From: Serilophus lunatus
Lineage: Eukaryota > Chordata > Aves > Passeriformes > Eurylaimidae
Assembly (NCBI GenBank): GCA_013399895.1
Contig: VXBA01001489.1
Coordinates: 932,276 to 996,275, forward strand
DNA: 64,000 nucleotides
Direction: 5' to 3'
Shown in pieces: positions 1-12,531 of this stretch (positions are counted from its first letter, which is position 1; each line of letters begins with the position of its first letter). Below the pieces are notes generated by a model. That model was not told where the DNA came from. It did not search any database and saw nothing but the letters and a program-made list of their open reading frames with translations. A program made the position numbers and the translations under genes.

Positions 1-1838
1 AAGTTGTATTTTTTTTTTATTTCTTCCTTTCAATTTAATAATAAAAGCTTTTTCAAGCTTTGCAAATAATTTTGCTAAGTTGTAATCCATCAGTGATAGT
101 TGAAAACCTTGTGTCTTGTTACTGAATTGTGATGGAAGTTATGTTCTTTTGCTCAGTTTCAAGATTAATCTATCAAAGTGAAAGGAGGGGGATGAGAAAT
201 AGTAGTAAATCATGTCAGCTGCATATCTTTATTTTTCAGCCTGTCTTTCCATGAAAGAAAGACTTATGTGATAACAGAGGCCTCTTTCAACCAGTTCTGA
301 TGGAACAGTGGAGAGATCAAAGACAAGTAAATTGTTACAGTTTTCTTGAAAGTAGATACACAGTAGAGGAAAGGAAGCCTATCAGTGTCCTTTGAAAGGC
401 TTCCTTCTGACTTCACGTTTAAGTAACTGCAAGAAAGGATTAACAATGTACTGAGGAAAAGCTGTGATAGGATCTATAGGTTTTTTGCTTTAGTCAATTA
501 AGTTGTGGCATGGGCTCTCCTGATGTCAGACCTATGAGTCAGTTCAGAGAGACAATCTAATTAAAAAGCTAATCACTTTTTTGTAGAGTGAGTCTTTGGC
601 TGGCTGAGCTCTCTGAACTTTGCCCAGTAGCCAGAGGATTTTGCAATGGCAGTAGCTTGAGAGTAGGTTGACTGAAATACTTTGGAGCAGTGCACAGAGG
701 TGTTTCATTTGGGCACTGGAGAGAAGCTTGAGAATCTGTGATTTGCTGGGTTTGGTGTTGCAGAACAGGTTTTTTTTTTAAATCTTGATGTTTGCACTAT
801 AATGAGAATGATTCTTCTGCAAAAATACAGTTTTTTTCCTCATAGAAGTATTTTTCATGTCAATCTTTTCACTGTAGTACTTGTGATATCAAAAAATTTT
901 GCATTTTAGCTGTTGCTTGTCTGCCTGTGGTTGGGAGAAGGCAGAGCTCTTGTGCTGTCTACTCTCCTGAGGTTATGAAAGACACTTTCTCAGCAACTCT
1001 TCATGCATTTAAGAACTGTTTAAAATTCTGAATTATACACACACCAGTTTAACACTATTGAATTTTTCAGAGAGTAGACTTAAACAGCTTTTCTTTTTAT
1101 AGAATAATTCTGTAGGGAATGCCAAGTATTTACTTCAGATTGACACTAATTTCCAGTGACTGAAAGAGTCTCTCTTGCTGATGAGTTCTACTAAATTTGC
1201 AGCTTAGTTCCTTCTAATGCTAAATGCAGATGCAGCTTAACGGTGGATTTTCAAATATCCTGCTGTAATTGAAATTAAACATGGAGCTTACAATATGTTT
1301 TAGTTCTGTTTCCAAAATTGTCTGAGATTTTGGTAATGAAAAGGGTATTTTTTTCTCTTGAAGTTTAGGATACTTGTTTTAAGATACTCAAAGTAAAAAA
1401 GAAAAAAATTGTGTGCAGCTCAAACTTGACTTTGCAGCACAGCAAGCTAAAGGATGAAGATATTTTAAGTTTTGAATCAGAAGACAGAAACTGAGGTTTA
1501 GGGAGTCAGAATTATGTACGTTATAAAAACACAACTTTTCTGTAAGGTGAACTGGCTCTTCTTGCTTTCTAGTAAGAACAAGGGCTTTCCATGAATTTCA
1601 GCTTAATTCCATGAGTTGTTTTTAGTTTAGTATTCCTGAGATTCCTGGTCTAGAAAAATTCTAAAATGTAGAGTTCCATTGTTCTGTTGCTTTAACCAGG
1701 ATCTATTTCAATTCAAGCCTTAATTTAGCCTGTCTTGTCATACCTCTGCAAAAAAACTGGCTTCATGTTATTTTGTTTGTACTTTTAAGAATTAAGTGGA
1801 TTTTCTTTTTTTTTTTTTTTAGTAAAAGACTTAGAAAC

Positions 1839-1858
1839 GTTTGTTTGTTTGTTTGTTG
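1839..1858. repeat. (GTTT)n microsatellite
   Basis: Four GTTT units followed by GTTG, just after a 15-T run at 1806-1820. Simple repeat with no evident role. Confidence 0.9.
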
Positions 1859-2125
1859 CTACCTCCAAATGGCAGTATTTTGAAAGTTCGTAAGTCTTGC
1901 CATGATTGCTTATCTGTTAAGTGATCCTCATTTAATACATTCTGGAAACCCAAAGATGAGTCATTTAGAAATCATTGCTTTTCTATACCCTAAGACATCA
2001 TCTTCTTTTTCATCTTCTTTGCCAAGTGAGAAAGAAAAAGTACTTTCAGTTTTTGTGGTCATATGCTCCCCTATGCTTTTTGCTGATGGTAACCTAAACC
2101 TGACCTATTGATAGCCTATGAACCA

Positions 2126-2290
2126 TGTGAGGGAGTAATGTGATCATCTCTGGAAGTGTTCAGGGCCAGATTGGATGAAACTGTGCAACCTGGTCTAGTG
2201 AACGTGTCCCTGCCCATGGCAAGGGCATTAGAACTATTTGGTCTTTAAGGTCCCTTCCAACCCAAACCTTTCTATGATTCTGTACAGTGC
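2126..2290 (+). mobile_element. CR1 3'-end fragment, sense
   Basis: Matches the familiar CR1 3' untranslated end: 'tgttcagggccagattgg', 'caacctggtctagtg', 'gtgtccctgcccatggca', 'ggtcccttccaaccca' and a terminal 'tctatgattctg'. CR1 is the main LINE of birds and reptiles and usually inserts 5'-truncated, as here. It is diverged and carries no coding part. The 5' limit is approximate. Confidence 0.92.
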
Positions 2291-3413
2291 ACTATGAGCT
2301 CCTGTGGAGATAAGTGTTCTTAAAAAATCAAAAGTGGCATTTTGAATAAAGATCAGTTGTTATGCTAAAAAGAGGACAGAAAATTGAAGAAACCAAAGTG
2401 TAGTTTAGAGTTAAATCAAGGCTGGATTTGTTTATTTTGGAGTTATTAAAAAAACTCATTTAACAAGCCCAAACTTTGACTTAGTACAAATTCTACTCAG
2501 TTCCCTGAATATCTGAGGCAGATGGTCATTATCTTGTTTGTAAAATCAGCATAGAATTTGGAATTTTAAAAATATGATTTAAGAAGTTGATCTGTTGAGG
2601 TATTTATTACGTAGCAAGTTAATAATGATAATGTGTTTGATGAATATGGTTTGTCAAAGAGAAAGCATATGAAAATAGGTATAATACTTAGGGTCTGTTA
2701 ATGTTATGTGTATCTACTAGTAGCAGTATATAAAAAAAACCCTACGTGATACATTTTGAAAATACAGCAAAATTCTTAGGTATGCTATACCTAAACAGCA
2801 AGCAGAATTATTCAGGTTTATTTCTGTTTTGAATAACAATACTGAAGACATGTTTGCAAAAGCCTTTAGAGGAAAGTAATGGTTAAATGGATTAAACTCT
2901 CCACCAATTTCTTCACTAATGATATGTTGAAAGCCTTTTCAACTTTTAAAAATGAAACCTAATTTGTAAAGTGAACAGGAAACAACACATTGAAATGAAA
3001 GATTAGTTCAGTCTTTGAAACTGAATAATGGCAAAAAAAAATTGCTGAGAAAGTATTCATGTCCTTTAAACAATCACCTTTGATCTCACAAATGAACTGT
3101 TTTCTAATGCAACCAACTAAGGTATCCTACAGGGGGAAAAACAACTGTTGAGAATAAGTGGGCATCAGAATTTAATATCTTACTTGGTACAAAACATTGG
3201 GACAGGATATTAAATGTCAGACTGAGTCTTGAGGCAAAAGTGAAGCTGGTGCGATTTCAAGTACTTGGAACCAGATGCGAGTCAGTGTATCTTAAAACAC
3301 ATGGTTTTGCCAAAGGAAGTACCTCTTAAGGTATCTGGAAAGTAATATGGTTTGTACTTATTCAGTTGTCATTATGAACTAAGAAATTAAAGTATGGAAT
3401 GTAACACTTTAAT

Positions 3414-3660
3414 ATAGAATCTTAGAATTGTTCGGGTTGGAAAGAACCCTCAAGGTTGTTGAATCCAACTGTTAACTCAGCACTGCTGAATCCAGTGCCA
3501 AACTATGGCCACAGGGACCACATCTACATGACTTTTAAATCCCTCCAGGGCTGGTAACTCAGTCACTTCTCTGAGCAGCCAGTTCCAGTGCAGGACCTGC
3601 CTTTCCTAAACCATGGGACTGATCTCCTGGTTGGTCCTGAACGTCCTGTGTGTGTTGACA
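3414..3660 (-). mobile_element. CR1 3'-end fragment, antisense
   Basis: Starts with 'atagaatcttagaattg' and 'gggttggaaagaaccct', the reverse complement of a CR1 3' end, and continues with 'caactgttaactcagcac' and 'tccctccagggctggt'. The wording differs from the copy at 2126, which suggests another CR1 subfamily. Truncated, non-coding. Confidence 0.9.
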
Positions 3661-5100
3661 GTCAAGATGATCTAATCTTTTACTAATTGTTTGTGGTGGC
3701 TGAGGCTCATTGTACAAGTGCAAATATTGCTGCTCTTCTTATATAGGATTTTTTTGTTATGAAGATTATTTTTGTTAGTGACACTTAAATCTGACTAAGT
3801 TTGATATCTATATTTTACTAATTATCTTTAGTGAAAGCTATTGTTGTGGAAGGGGATCCTTTGGATTATTGGCAAGAAATATTTTAATTTGACTTGACTA
3901 GTGAATAATGTGATAGATTTTTCTTATATTGTGTTGGATATCCTCATCTCTTTCAAAACCACCCATCTTTAAAATGAATCTTACACAAAAGATTTATTTA
4001 GGAGTGCCATATAGGATAAAGATGAACTAGCTTTCTTTTTTTACAGTGTTATCAGATATTGGTGTTGCTCACCTAAAAGCAAGTTGTTTACAAAAAAGCT
4101 GTAACTGCTTCTGGATATTCAAGAAACTTTTTGATAGCCAGTTGCATGAATAATGGTGTTTCTAAGAAGTATATTTTATATGTAAACTGAACTGAATTTA
4201 GTAATTGTTACATTTTGTAAAATGTTAAATTGGTAACAGAAATGATGATTGAACAGGACTAAAGAAGAAAATAAGAATGGATTTTTAAAATTTTTATTTT
4301 TGGGGGGAAGATTGGGATTTTGAGATACATATATCTGAATGAGTTCAATGAAGAACCATTCAGAAATATACTTAATGCAACAATGTATGATCCTGCAGCT
4401 CTATTAACATGATTTCCTTTGTGTGTCCATACCATGTGCAAAATGAGATAATATTATAAATTGCTTTTGGGGAACAATGAAGGAAATATGAGTGTTCTTA
4501 CATCCAAGAGGCCCAGTAACTGGTGCTGTTGATTCTTTTTGTGTGATGAAACTTTTAATAATCTGCTGAGATGAACTAAAAGCTTGATTTTTTTTTTTTT
4601 CTCACCAGAAACAGTGAAATAATGTAGTAGAATGTTTTTAAAGCTTTTGAATTAATACTCCATTGTATTACAAATTTAACTACATTTTAAACATTTGCTA
4701 ATGTATATAATTCCTACTTGAAGGCTTTGTGTTTAAAAATTTAATAGAATTACTCCAATATTGGCCACGTAGAAATTAAAGAACTCACATGGCATTATAT
4801 TTATTGAACTTATTTATTTGAGCTTTTCTCTTTGGAGGTCAACATCATTTTAGTATTCTTAATGAAGAATTGCTTTTTCTTAGGGAAAAAATAATAAAAG
4901 CAGCTGATTTTGTAAGGTGTTTGGATCTGAACTTTTGTACCTGTTTGACTGATAAGATGAATGGCTTAGTGAATTCAGATAAGTGGGGGAGTACATGGCA
5001 CTACATCAGTCTAGTATGTCATGTGTGATCAAATGTCAGCAGTGCTCTTTGTATGTCAGGCAATGAGTAATTTACTTCTCATTTCACGTTTTTTTTCCAG

Positions 5101-5229
5101 GGCTATCTTCCTGCAAATGTGGACCGAAGAGAAAGCACTTTACAAAGAAAGCGCAAAGAGTATTTTGCATTTGTTGAACAATACTATGATTCCAGAAATG
5201 ATGAAAATCACCAGGATACCTACAGACAG
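5101..5229 (+). CDS. TBC1D22A: TBC1D22A exon (a): start of TBC domain core, GYLP...DTYRQ
   Basis: 129 nt, 43 codons, phase 0 at both ends. It begins GYLPANVDRRE and ends NHQDTYRQ, with the family-typical stretches LQRKRKEYFAF and EQYYDSRND between. The acceptor is strong (a T run ending in tttccag at 5093-5100). The donor is cag|gtagaa, which departs from gtaagt at +4 and +5 and so looks weak. If the intron were retained, the frame would add five codons and stop at 5245-5247. This segment follows the RxxxW helix of the TBC fold, which must be in an exon before the window, and leads straight into the arginine-finger exon 498 bp downstream. A shifted-frame 70-aa ORF over the same bases is not the coding frame. 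Confidence 0.97.
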
Positions 5230-5727
5230 GTAGAACACCTATTGTAGTGACTTTTCCCTACAGAACACCTGCTCAAGAACTCAGAGATTGTTTTAGAAGC
5301 TTGCTACTGGTTTTCTCTGCTTCTTTGACCTTACTGGATAGACAACTCTCTAATGATTTTCCTAAATCTCAAAAATAAAAATATGAAGTAGTTTGGTCTG
5401 AAATTTGAAATAGTGGGTTTCTTCTAATGTCAGCTTTTGGAATGCCATTCAGTGCTGCCATTCAGTGCTGCCATGGTTTTTTGTTTAAGAATAGTAAGTG
5501 TATTCAAATCTTTCATGTCCTGCTCAGACCCTCCTTCAAATGAGTGAGGATGATGGACAGGGCAAGTACAACAGTGACTGTTTCTTACGGGCTCCATATT
5601 ATCCCAAAAATAATGATTTAATTGGATTATAACTGATACTGTGGAATAATAGAATTATTTTAAGTATTATATTGTTTAGAAAGTGTGCTGTTAGTTCTTT
5701 TTACAGTATTCCTCTTTGTCTAATTAG
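5230..5727 (+). other. TBC1D22A: Short intron between exons (a) and (b)
   Basis: 498 bp with a weak donor (gtagaa). A good-looking cryptic acceptor, ttttccctacag, ends at 5264. A 13-bp tandem duplication lies at 5444-5474. Retention would stop translation at 5245-5247. Confidence 0.9.
5444..5474. repeat. 13-bp tandem repeat, 2.4 copies
   Basis: GCCATTCAGTGCT is repeated exactly at 5444-5456 and 5457-5469, followed by GCCAT. Perfect copies suggest a recent slippage duplication. Confidence 0.9.
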
Positions 5728-5790
5728 ATCCATATAGATATCCCACGCATGAGTCCTGAAGTTTTAAGACTTCAGCCCAAAGTAACAGAG
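5728..5790 (+). CDS. TBC1D22A: TBC1D22A exon (b): arginine-finger exon, IHIDIPR
   Basis: 63 nt, 21 codons, phase 0 at both ends. It encodes IHIDIPRMSPEVLRLQPKVT plus E. The heptapeptide IHIDIPR is the TBC motif B (IxxDxxR); its arginine is the catalytic finger that completes the Rab active site in trans. Acceptor taattag|ATC, donor GAG|gtaaga (good consensus). MSPE and LQPKVTE fit TBC1D22A; TBC1D22B, as I recall it, has a different, proline-rich stretch here. Because the exon is short and symmetric, skipping it would remove the arginine finger without a frameshift. It is too short to appear in an ordinary ORF search. Confidence 0.97.
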
Positions 5791-7892
5791 GTAAGAATGA
5801 TATCTAAATATGTTTTTTTGTTATAGAAAATATTTTATTAATGAATCTGATATCAGAGTTTGATTAATAATTAATTTGATGGCACTTGCTATTTTGACTT
5901 CAGAACAAGCTTAAGTTAAAAAAGGAGTGTAAATATGAGTAGTAAAAGCAAAGGTATCTCATTAGTTTCCTGTATTGAATCTGTCAGTTTTCTCTTTGGT
6001 CTTGCATTTTTTTTCCTTTTTTGTTGATACTTTATTTTTTAAGCAAACCAGAGCATAGTCCCATGGTTCCACGCATTTGTCAAAATCATTCGAGGCCTGG
6101 AAGTTCTCATCATAGTGTTCCACTTGAGAAAGTCTCTTTTTTGAATTTGTAGTATGACTGGTTTGAGTGCCTTACCTAGTTTTACTTCTTTGTAAGTTTT
6201 GTATGTTGAATACACTATTAGTTTTATTACTGTTGTAATTATATAATTAATGTAAATATATAGCAATATGCTTAAATATATGATTGATGGTAAATATATT
6301 ATTCAAATTGGCTTATATTGTTGGGTAATTGAATCTCATGGGGACATTTCATTTTAAATTTTATGGGTCATAAATAGTATAGATGATGTAGATCATCTTC
6401 TTTCAGTTATTTAGTTCTTCAATTTGTTCTTCTTTCTGAAGATTTTAGTTAGACCTTCAAATGTACTTCCATAGTACATTTAGTACATTAGTACGTAGTA
6501 GCTTCTCTTTGTACCATTATAGAGCCAAATAAAAAATCCCCTGATAAGTCATTATGAGAAGTTAAATGTAGAACTAGCTTTCATTTGTTTTTCAATTGTT
6601 GCAATTATTTGTTTAATGGAAATGCTCTTCCGCCTATTTTGGAGAAATCAAAGAAACAGCCTAATACAGTGTTTTGAAAGAAAATGGTGTAAATATAGTG
6701 CTCCCTACCTGCTTTCCTGCACATCAGTGTTTTATCTGGGCTTTTCTGGGAATGAATCAGAGTAATGCAAGTAAAATCAAGGAACAAGAAGGAAACAATA
6801 CCAGCAAGAAATCAACTATTAAAGAAATAAATAATATCAGTGTCAGTATAGAGCTAGAAATGAGCCATTAAATGAAGTTGAAGGTGAATATTATTTCATT
6901 AAAAGATGACTACAGGAAGAAGAATGCTCAAATACTTGTAAGAGGGAAGGAATACGGTATAAGAAATAGTCTCTTAAATTTTTCTGAAGAATTATAAAAT
7001 GATGCCTCTTTTGGGGTGGCCTTTTTACTTCCTTGTATTATAAAGCTGTTCTTAAGATTTCAGTGAAGATCATCTGTGTCTCAGATGAATGTGACTGTGG
7101 TTCAGATGTACAGTGATTGCTTTTGTAGTCCTTAGTTTGAGTGAAAAGCCCAAAATGATGATGTTTTTTTTCACCCCTGTATTTTAGTGGAGTATAAGCT
7201 ATTTAACTTTCCTGGCGTAAGAATCTATGTATATTTTTGTTTTTAAAGGAAAATTGCAAAATATAAAGCACTTCTTCAAGAATGACTGACAGTGTATTTA
7301 TTTTTCTAAACTAAGTGTACAATTGTAAAAACAACTTTAAAATAGAGATTCTATGTAAACATCTTAGTAGAATATACTTAATGTCCTTTCTTTTAACCAA
7401 AATATTTGGATGAGAACTCAAGTAGCTTAATAAAAATGATACTAAGATATCATATTCTTACTGGAGAATAGTTTGTGATAGTGTTATTTAGTAAAATAAT
7501 TGTCAGATAGAAAACTGTAGGATCTTGGACTAGTTTTGTCTTTTTCTTCTTTGATTATGCATGAGACAAGATATATTTATATGACTGCTCTTAAGGGTTG
7601 GTTAATGTGTTTCTTTAGACTATATCTGAACTTGATAATAACATTTAGGAACACAACTTTGTATTTACTGTGGATATCTGCTTTTTCCATAATACAGTGA
7701 GAAATGTTAGAGTAAACTTGATCAGATCTTCTTTAATTATCAATACAAGGTTTTCTAACATTTGAAGTGTGTATTTTGGTTGAATATTTAGTATATTAAG
7801 GAAAGCAACTTGGAGACACAAAGTTACAGTTGAATTATATTTGAAAATAGACTGGCTTAATGAAAATGCTGACAGTCAACTTTAGAACTAGT

Positions 7893-7922
7893 AAGACACT
7901 AGTAGAATAGACTAGTAGAATA
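7893..7922. repeat. Short imperfect tandem repeat (actagtagaata)
   Basis: Two neighbouring copies of a 13-15 bp unit containing ACTAGTAGAATA. Minor slippage repeat. Confidence 0.7.
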
Positions 7923-10900
7923 AAACACTTATTGCTTGGGAGTAACTTCTTGCTAAGTAAAATCCAGTGTGTCAAAAAATCTTCAGTAGTAAATATTATT
8001 CAGTGAAATTTGAGTATGGCACACAGTTTCAGTCAGTTTTGTAGGATCATTAAACATGTGAAATTATTTAGGTGTTTTTTGCTTTTGGTTGCCTTTTGGC
8101 AGGTAACAATGCTCATGTAGCATATTCGTTTAATGTTACTTACTGAGATCTCATTAGCAATTTTATTTCATAAAATTAGAACTTTTTTCATTTCTAGTTA
8201 TTTGTTGAACTTGCCCAAAGATACGTTTTTTTCTAATAATTCATTGGATACTTGCATCTTAAACACCGCTTTAAAATAATGCTCTTTTAAATCCACACTT
8301 CCTAGAAGTGCCCTTGCAAGTGGCATTGAATTATCTTCCAACATGAAAAAGTGTGTTTCAAGTATGCAGCTCCTTAAATTAGTCTGTTGAATAGAGCTCG
8401 ATATCCCTGCTTGTGGATGGTAGTTTTTTAGTTTGAAAATTTACTAAATTGAGTCATGTAACAGTTGTAATTGATTGCCATAAAGCAGATCCAGGCATTG
8501 TATGACTAGAGTGCTGCTACTTTCGTGTTTAAAAATTCCCAAAGAAACCACATTAAAATCACTCTGCCCACAGTTCCTGTTCATTCCCTATCCCATCCAT
8601 CTTCCCTACTTCAACACCTTTCTTCTTCCCTGATGAGTAGTAAGGAAATGGTTGGAAAAATGGTAGGAGGCTTAGAGGAGTGAGATGTAAATTGATTAAC
8701 ACTAAAGTGAAAAAACAAATGTGTAAACTAAAGGTCTATTTTAATAATTTCCTTTTAGTTGGGCCTGTGAGTGGTCTTGAGGCACAGAAGAATGTGAAAA
8801 GTGTGGATAGCAGCAGTCAGTAGGATAGGGCAAAAATCTAGTAAGTGAGTTATAAAGAAGTGCTAGAGATCTGGTTTAATTTTTACTTATCTATTAGAAT
8901 CCTGAATGTTACAGAGTTGCAGGTTCTTCATTTTAGAGCTCCACTGATCTGATTAGATGTGTGGGCTACTGGAAGGTTGGGCTTGCATACGTCTTTGCTC
9001 TCTCTTTGATCCGAACCAAACCCAACTTCCTTGATGCCGTTGTACAAAACATGTGAAAGGTTGTCACATCCAACTTCCCCATTGTTTCTTTCTCTTGCTT
9101 TCTGGGTTTCTGGAGACCTGCCATGGCACCACCAAATCCCTCACAGGGGTTCCCTTCCTGTTCCCAAGGGCTCATGCAGATAGGGACTTTGTGTTGTTCC
9201 CAGAGCTGACACCCTTCTAGAGAGAGGGAAGATGATGCTGATCTTAGGCGAAAAAGAGTCATTTCCCCTTTTTTAAGGTGAGGTGCAAGACCAATAAAGA
9301 AAACAAGGGAATCAGATTATGGGTCAAAAGTTTCAAAGATGCAAGGACTTAAAGGACTGGGAATAACTAAATAGTGGCCCTTGAAGAGGGGGACAGAGGA
9401 CTTGGAGGTGGTCTGAATGGTGCTGTCAAGTTTATTTAAAGGCTAGTGACTGTACATTTAGTAAATTAATAAATTTGGTTAGCTAAAATGGAGTAGTCTA
9501 ATTTGTTATCATTTTCTGCTTCATCTTTAACTGAATTTTGTTGAAATGGAAAATATGTGGCTGTATATTTCCCATCTATTCTTGCATAATATACATTATC
9601 ATTTCAAGAAAACTACACAATTTAAATTAGTTTATAATTTGTCCTTTCCCCACCCCCCCGGCCCCATGTAGAAATCAAAGAGCAAAATCTCAAAAGCTCT
9701 TGGATTAAGGCTTTAGGAGTTTGAGTTCCTTTGAGATGGCAAAACCCACAAGAAATTTAAAACTTGCATTTAAGCTCATGGATTCTTCTCTGTATGTGTA
9801 CAAATGTAATTCTTGCTGTAATAATGAATAAGAGTTAAAGGAGAATAATAGATCGGTAATGACATCTCATGGGATGTAGTGGTTCATAGTAGAAAAATAA
9901 TTCCGTTTTCTGTTGCTGGTTTTGAAATCAAAAAGGGAATCTTTTGGGAAAGTGACCTTTTTAATGAGTCTTATTTGAACACGGTGGTGAGTGCTGTATA
10001 GAAACTTAAATCAGTCTGCTGTTCAGGTTTTCAGTGCTTATTTTTTTCCAATGAAGAATAGTAAATGAAGCTTTATGAAAATGGGTAGGAAATCCAAAGA
10101 GCTATTTTCGTTTGTTGAATTTCTGATTAGATGTATTTGAGGATATCAAGGCTGATGTGCCATCAGTGATGCTTCCTGCTCAATAATACTAAAAAAACCC
10201 CACCCCGCAGCCCCCCTTCTACCCACCTTAGTTTTCATACCTGGGTTTTAAAAGTGTTTTAAAATCCACAGGCCTCTCAATTTGCAATGCAAACTGTATA
10301 TTATCAGATTCTGAGGAAACAAAAGGTTGGTGGTACAAAGTTGGAGGTTTGGCTTCAGACATGGCTTCACAGTTTTTATAATTTTTACAGTGGGTGTGTT
10401 GATATTTTTTACTGAATTACTGTGGTGGTTCATTGTTTCGTTTAGTTTTACTGTGCGTATTTTGTAACACCATCACACCGGGAATTTTTGACTTAGCCTA
10501 GTACATAACACTATTCTACATTCACCAATTTCTATTTACATAGGTTTCTTTAGTCACCTCTATCTGATATTTGTTTTTCAAGGAAGTCACTTGTATTTGC
10601 TGTATGTTAAATATGTCCTTTTTCTAAAGTGAATCAGAGTGACAACTGATAATAGTGATAATGGCAACAGAAGCAGGCAGGGTGGCTCTGACATAACAAA
10701 CATAGCTAGATTTGCAGTTTCCCAAAAATGGTAAAAATATGATGTAACTGCAATTTCGTAAGGGTATAATTGTGTAAAATGCAAAAGTAAGTTGTCAATG
10801 GTAGAGTATAAAGTCTTTATACAGTTATTGATATAAATCCCTCTGGCTATGGCTTGATGGGCAGAGGTTGGTATTTTTTAGGTTTAATATGCAGTGCATG

Positions 10901-12024
10901 TTAAAAAACATGAGGCGACAGAACTAGCACCAAGAATTTGTAGCTAAAGGAATAAGCATCTTAACTAATGGAAACAAGAGGCTCTAGAGGCTTCTATGGA
11001 GAATTTGGTTGAATTGAGATTGAATATAAATAATACTGACTTCATAAATAAAATTCCTCTCCCTGTTGTGTCCTTTCAGGGCAGGTCTTCTACAGGCTTT
11101 CTTGAAGCCTGAGCATTCATTAATTTCTGGGGTCGCAGCAAGCAATACATTACTTGAGGTCCTTCAAAAGTATGTCCTTTTTTATTAGTATTGAGGCATG
11201 ATCTGAAGAGCGATGTAGTTTTTGCTCTCGTGAATGAGAAACCATTCTTTTCTTTCAGAAGATTATGTATTCCTAATTGAGTAGCTGTAGTTAGGACAAA
11301 ACCTTCACTCTGCTGATTCACGGCCTTTTAAAGGCACATAGTATGTTCAGAAGCAAGTAATTAAGAGGAAATACAGCATGTCACAGATCTCAATGGAGTC
11401 AGAGAGTTCTGTGATTTCCCTGCACTCTTCTCATGCTGAGGTAGGCTCAGGTATGCTGTGTCCTTGTGCGATTTTGAAAATTCTAAGCAATCTACAGTTT
11501 ACAGAGTTGAGGAGATGATGTTCTGCTATATGGCAGACAGTTGCCTTATTTTTCTACATTTCCTCATGATTTCAGATTTTTTACTAACTGGTATACAGAT
11601 TTCTGTAGTGTAAAACCCTATACTGCAGTATTAGGGAAGCTTAACTTGTATGGAATCTTTTTATGAGCATGTTATTAGAAAGTCACTTATGGATAAACAG
11701 AATACCGCACAAAAAATGCTTCTTTTAAAGAGATGAAAAATCATGGGAAGATCATGTAGTATATCTCTCACAGAAAGAGAAATTTTTTATTATTGGGAAA
11801 GCTCCAGTTAGTAAAGGCTACTTTCTAATAAGTACTGTAACTGAAATATAAACTAGGTTTTAGCATGTGGTAATATAATGAAAATACTTTCTTTTGAACA
11901 ACTGAGGTGCTTACATAGCACTGAAAGTTAGTTTTGAATACCAGTGTTCATTTATACTTTTGTATGCATGTTTTTTATATTAGTAACTCTGATATTAAAT
12001 TTGTCTGCAGTGAGGTTTTCAACA

Positions 12025-12345
12025 TCCTCATAAGGGAAAGCAGAGGGGCAGGTACTCTTGTGACCATTGACAGGACCCAAGACAATGACCTGAAGCTGAG
12101 TCAGGAGAGGTTTAGGTTGGACATCAAAAAGAAGTTTTTCCTCCAGAGTTTTATTGGGCACTAGAACAGCTTTCCAGGGAAGTGGTCACAGCACCAAGCC
12201 TGACAGAATTCAAGAAGCATTTGGACAATGCTCTCAGGCACATGGTGTGACTTTTGGGGATGATCCTGTGAAGGACCTGGAGGTGGACTCAATGATCATG
12301 ATGAGGCCCTTGCATCTCAGCGTATTCTGTGATTCTATGATAATT
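12025..12345 (+). mobile_element. CR1 3'-end fragment, sense, abutting exon (c)
   Basis: Recognised by 'caggagaggtttaggttgg', 'aagtggtcacagcaccaagc', 'ttcaagaagcatttggac', 'ctctcaggcacatggtgtg' and a terminal 'tgtgattctatgata'. This is the CR1 3' end in the same direction as the gene. It ends about 72 bp before the acceptor of exon (c). Chance ORFs of 76 and 69 codons lie inside it and are not genes. Confidence 0.94.
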
Positions 12346-12416
12346 TTCAAGTGTCTTGTGTAAAATGTCTTTATCACTTGCTAAATTATCTGATGGTTTC
12401 TTGAACTCTTTTTCAG

Positions 12417-12531
12417 GTCTTTGAAAGAATTTTGTTTATCTGGGCAATACGTCATCCAGCCAGTGGATATGTTCAGGGCATAAATGATCTTGTTACTCCT
12501 TTTTTTGTAGTCTTCGTTTGTGAATATATAG
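12417..12531 (+). CDS. TBC1D22A: TBC1D22A exon (c): glutamine-finger exon, GYVQGINDL
   Basis: 115 nt: 38 codons plus one base (phase 0 in, phase 1 out). It starts VFERILFIWAIRHPASGYVQ and continues GINDLVTPFFVVFVCEYI. YVQGINDL is TBC motif C (YxQGxNxL), whose glutamine replaces the Rab's own catalytic glutamine. Acceptor ttttcag|GTC, donor ATAG|gtaaga (good consensus). Relative to what I recall of mammalian TBC1D22A, the first residue is V instead of I. The exon is preceded about 70 bp upstream by the end of a CR1 insertion, which leaves a short space for the branch point and polypyrimidine tract. Confidence 0.97.

Larger units (their letters stand above)
1..5100 (+). other. TBC1D22A: Intron upstream of exon (a), 3' part
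   Basis: AT-rich intron with poly-T runs (1806-1820, 4588-4600), a GTTT microsatellite and two CR1 fragments (2126-2290 and 3414-3660). No ORF here resembles a protein. No earlier TBC1D22A exon is recognisable, so the upstream exon encoding the RxxxW part of the domain lies before the window. Confidence 0.85.
5791..12416 (+). other. TBC1D22A: Intron between exons (b) and (c)
   Basis: 6,626 bp, AT-rich. It contains a C-rich patch near 9648-9665, another near 10196-10218, a short tandem repeat near 7893-7922 and a CR1 end at 12025-12345. The moderately GC-richer stretch 8945-9300 (which holds a 98-codon minus-strand ORF) and 11060-11330 (81 codons, minus) match nothing I recognise. The rest shows no feature I can support. 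Confidence 0.85.

Noticed and set aside
8945..9300. GC-richer stretch with a 98-codon minus-strand ORF as a retrocopy or exon
   Set aside because: No recognisable protein, no poly-A tail and no splice borders with coding similarity; left unclassified.
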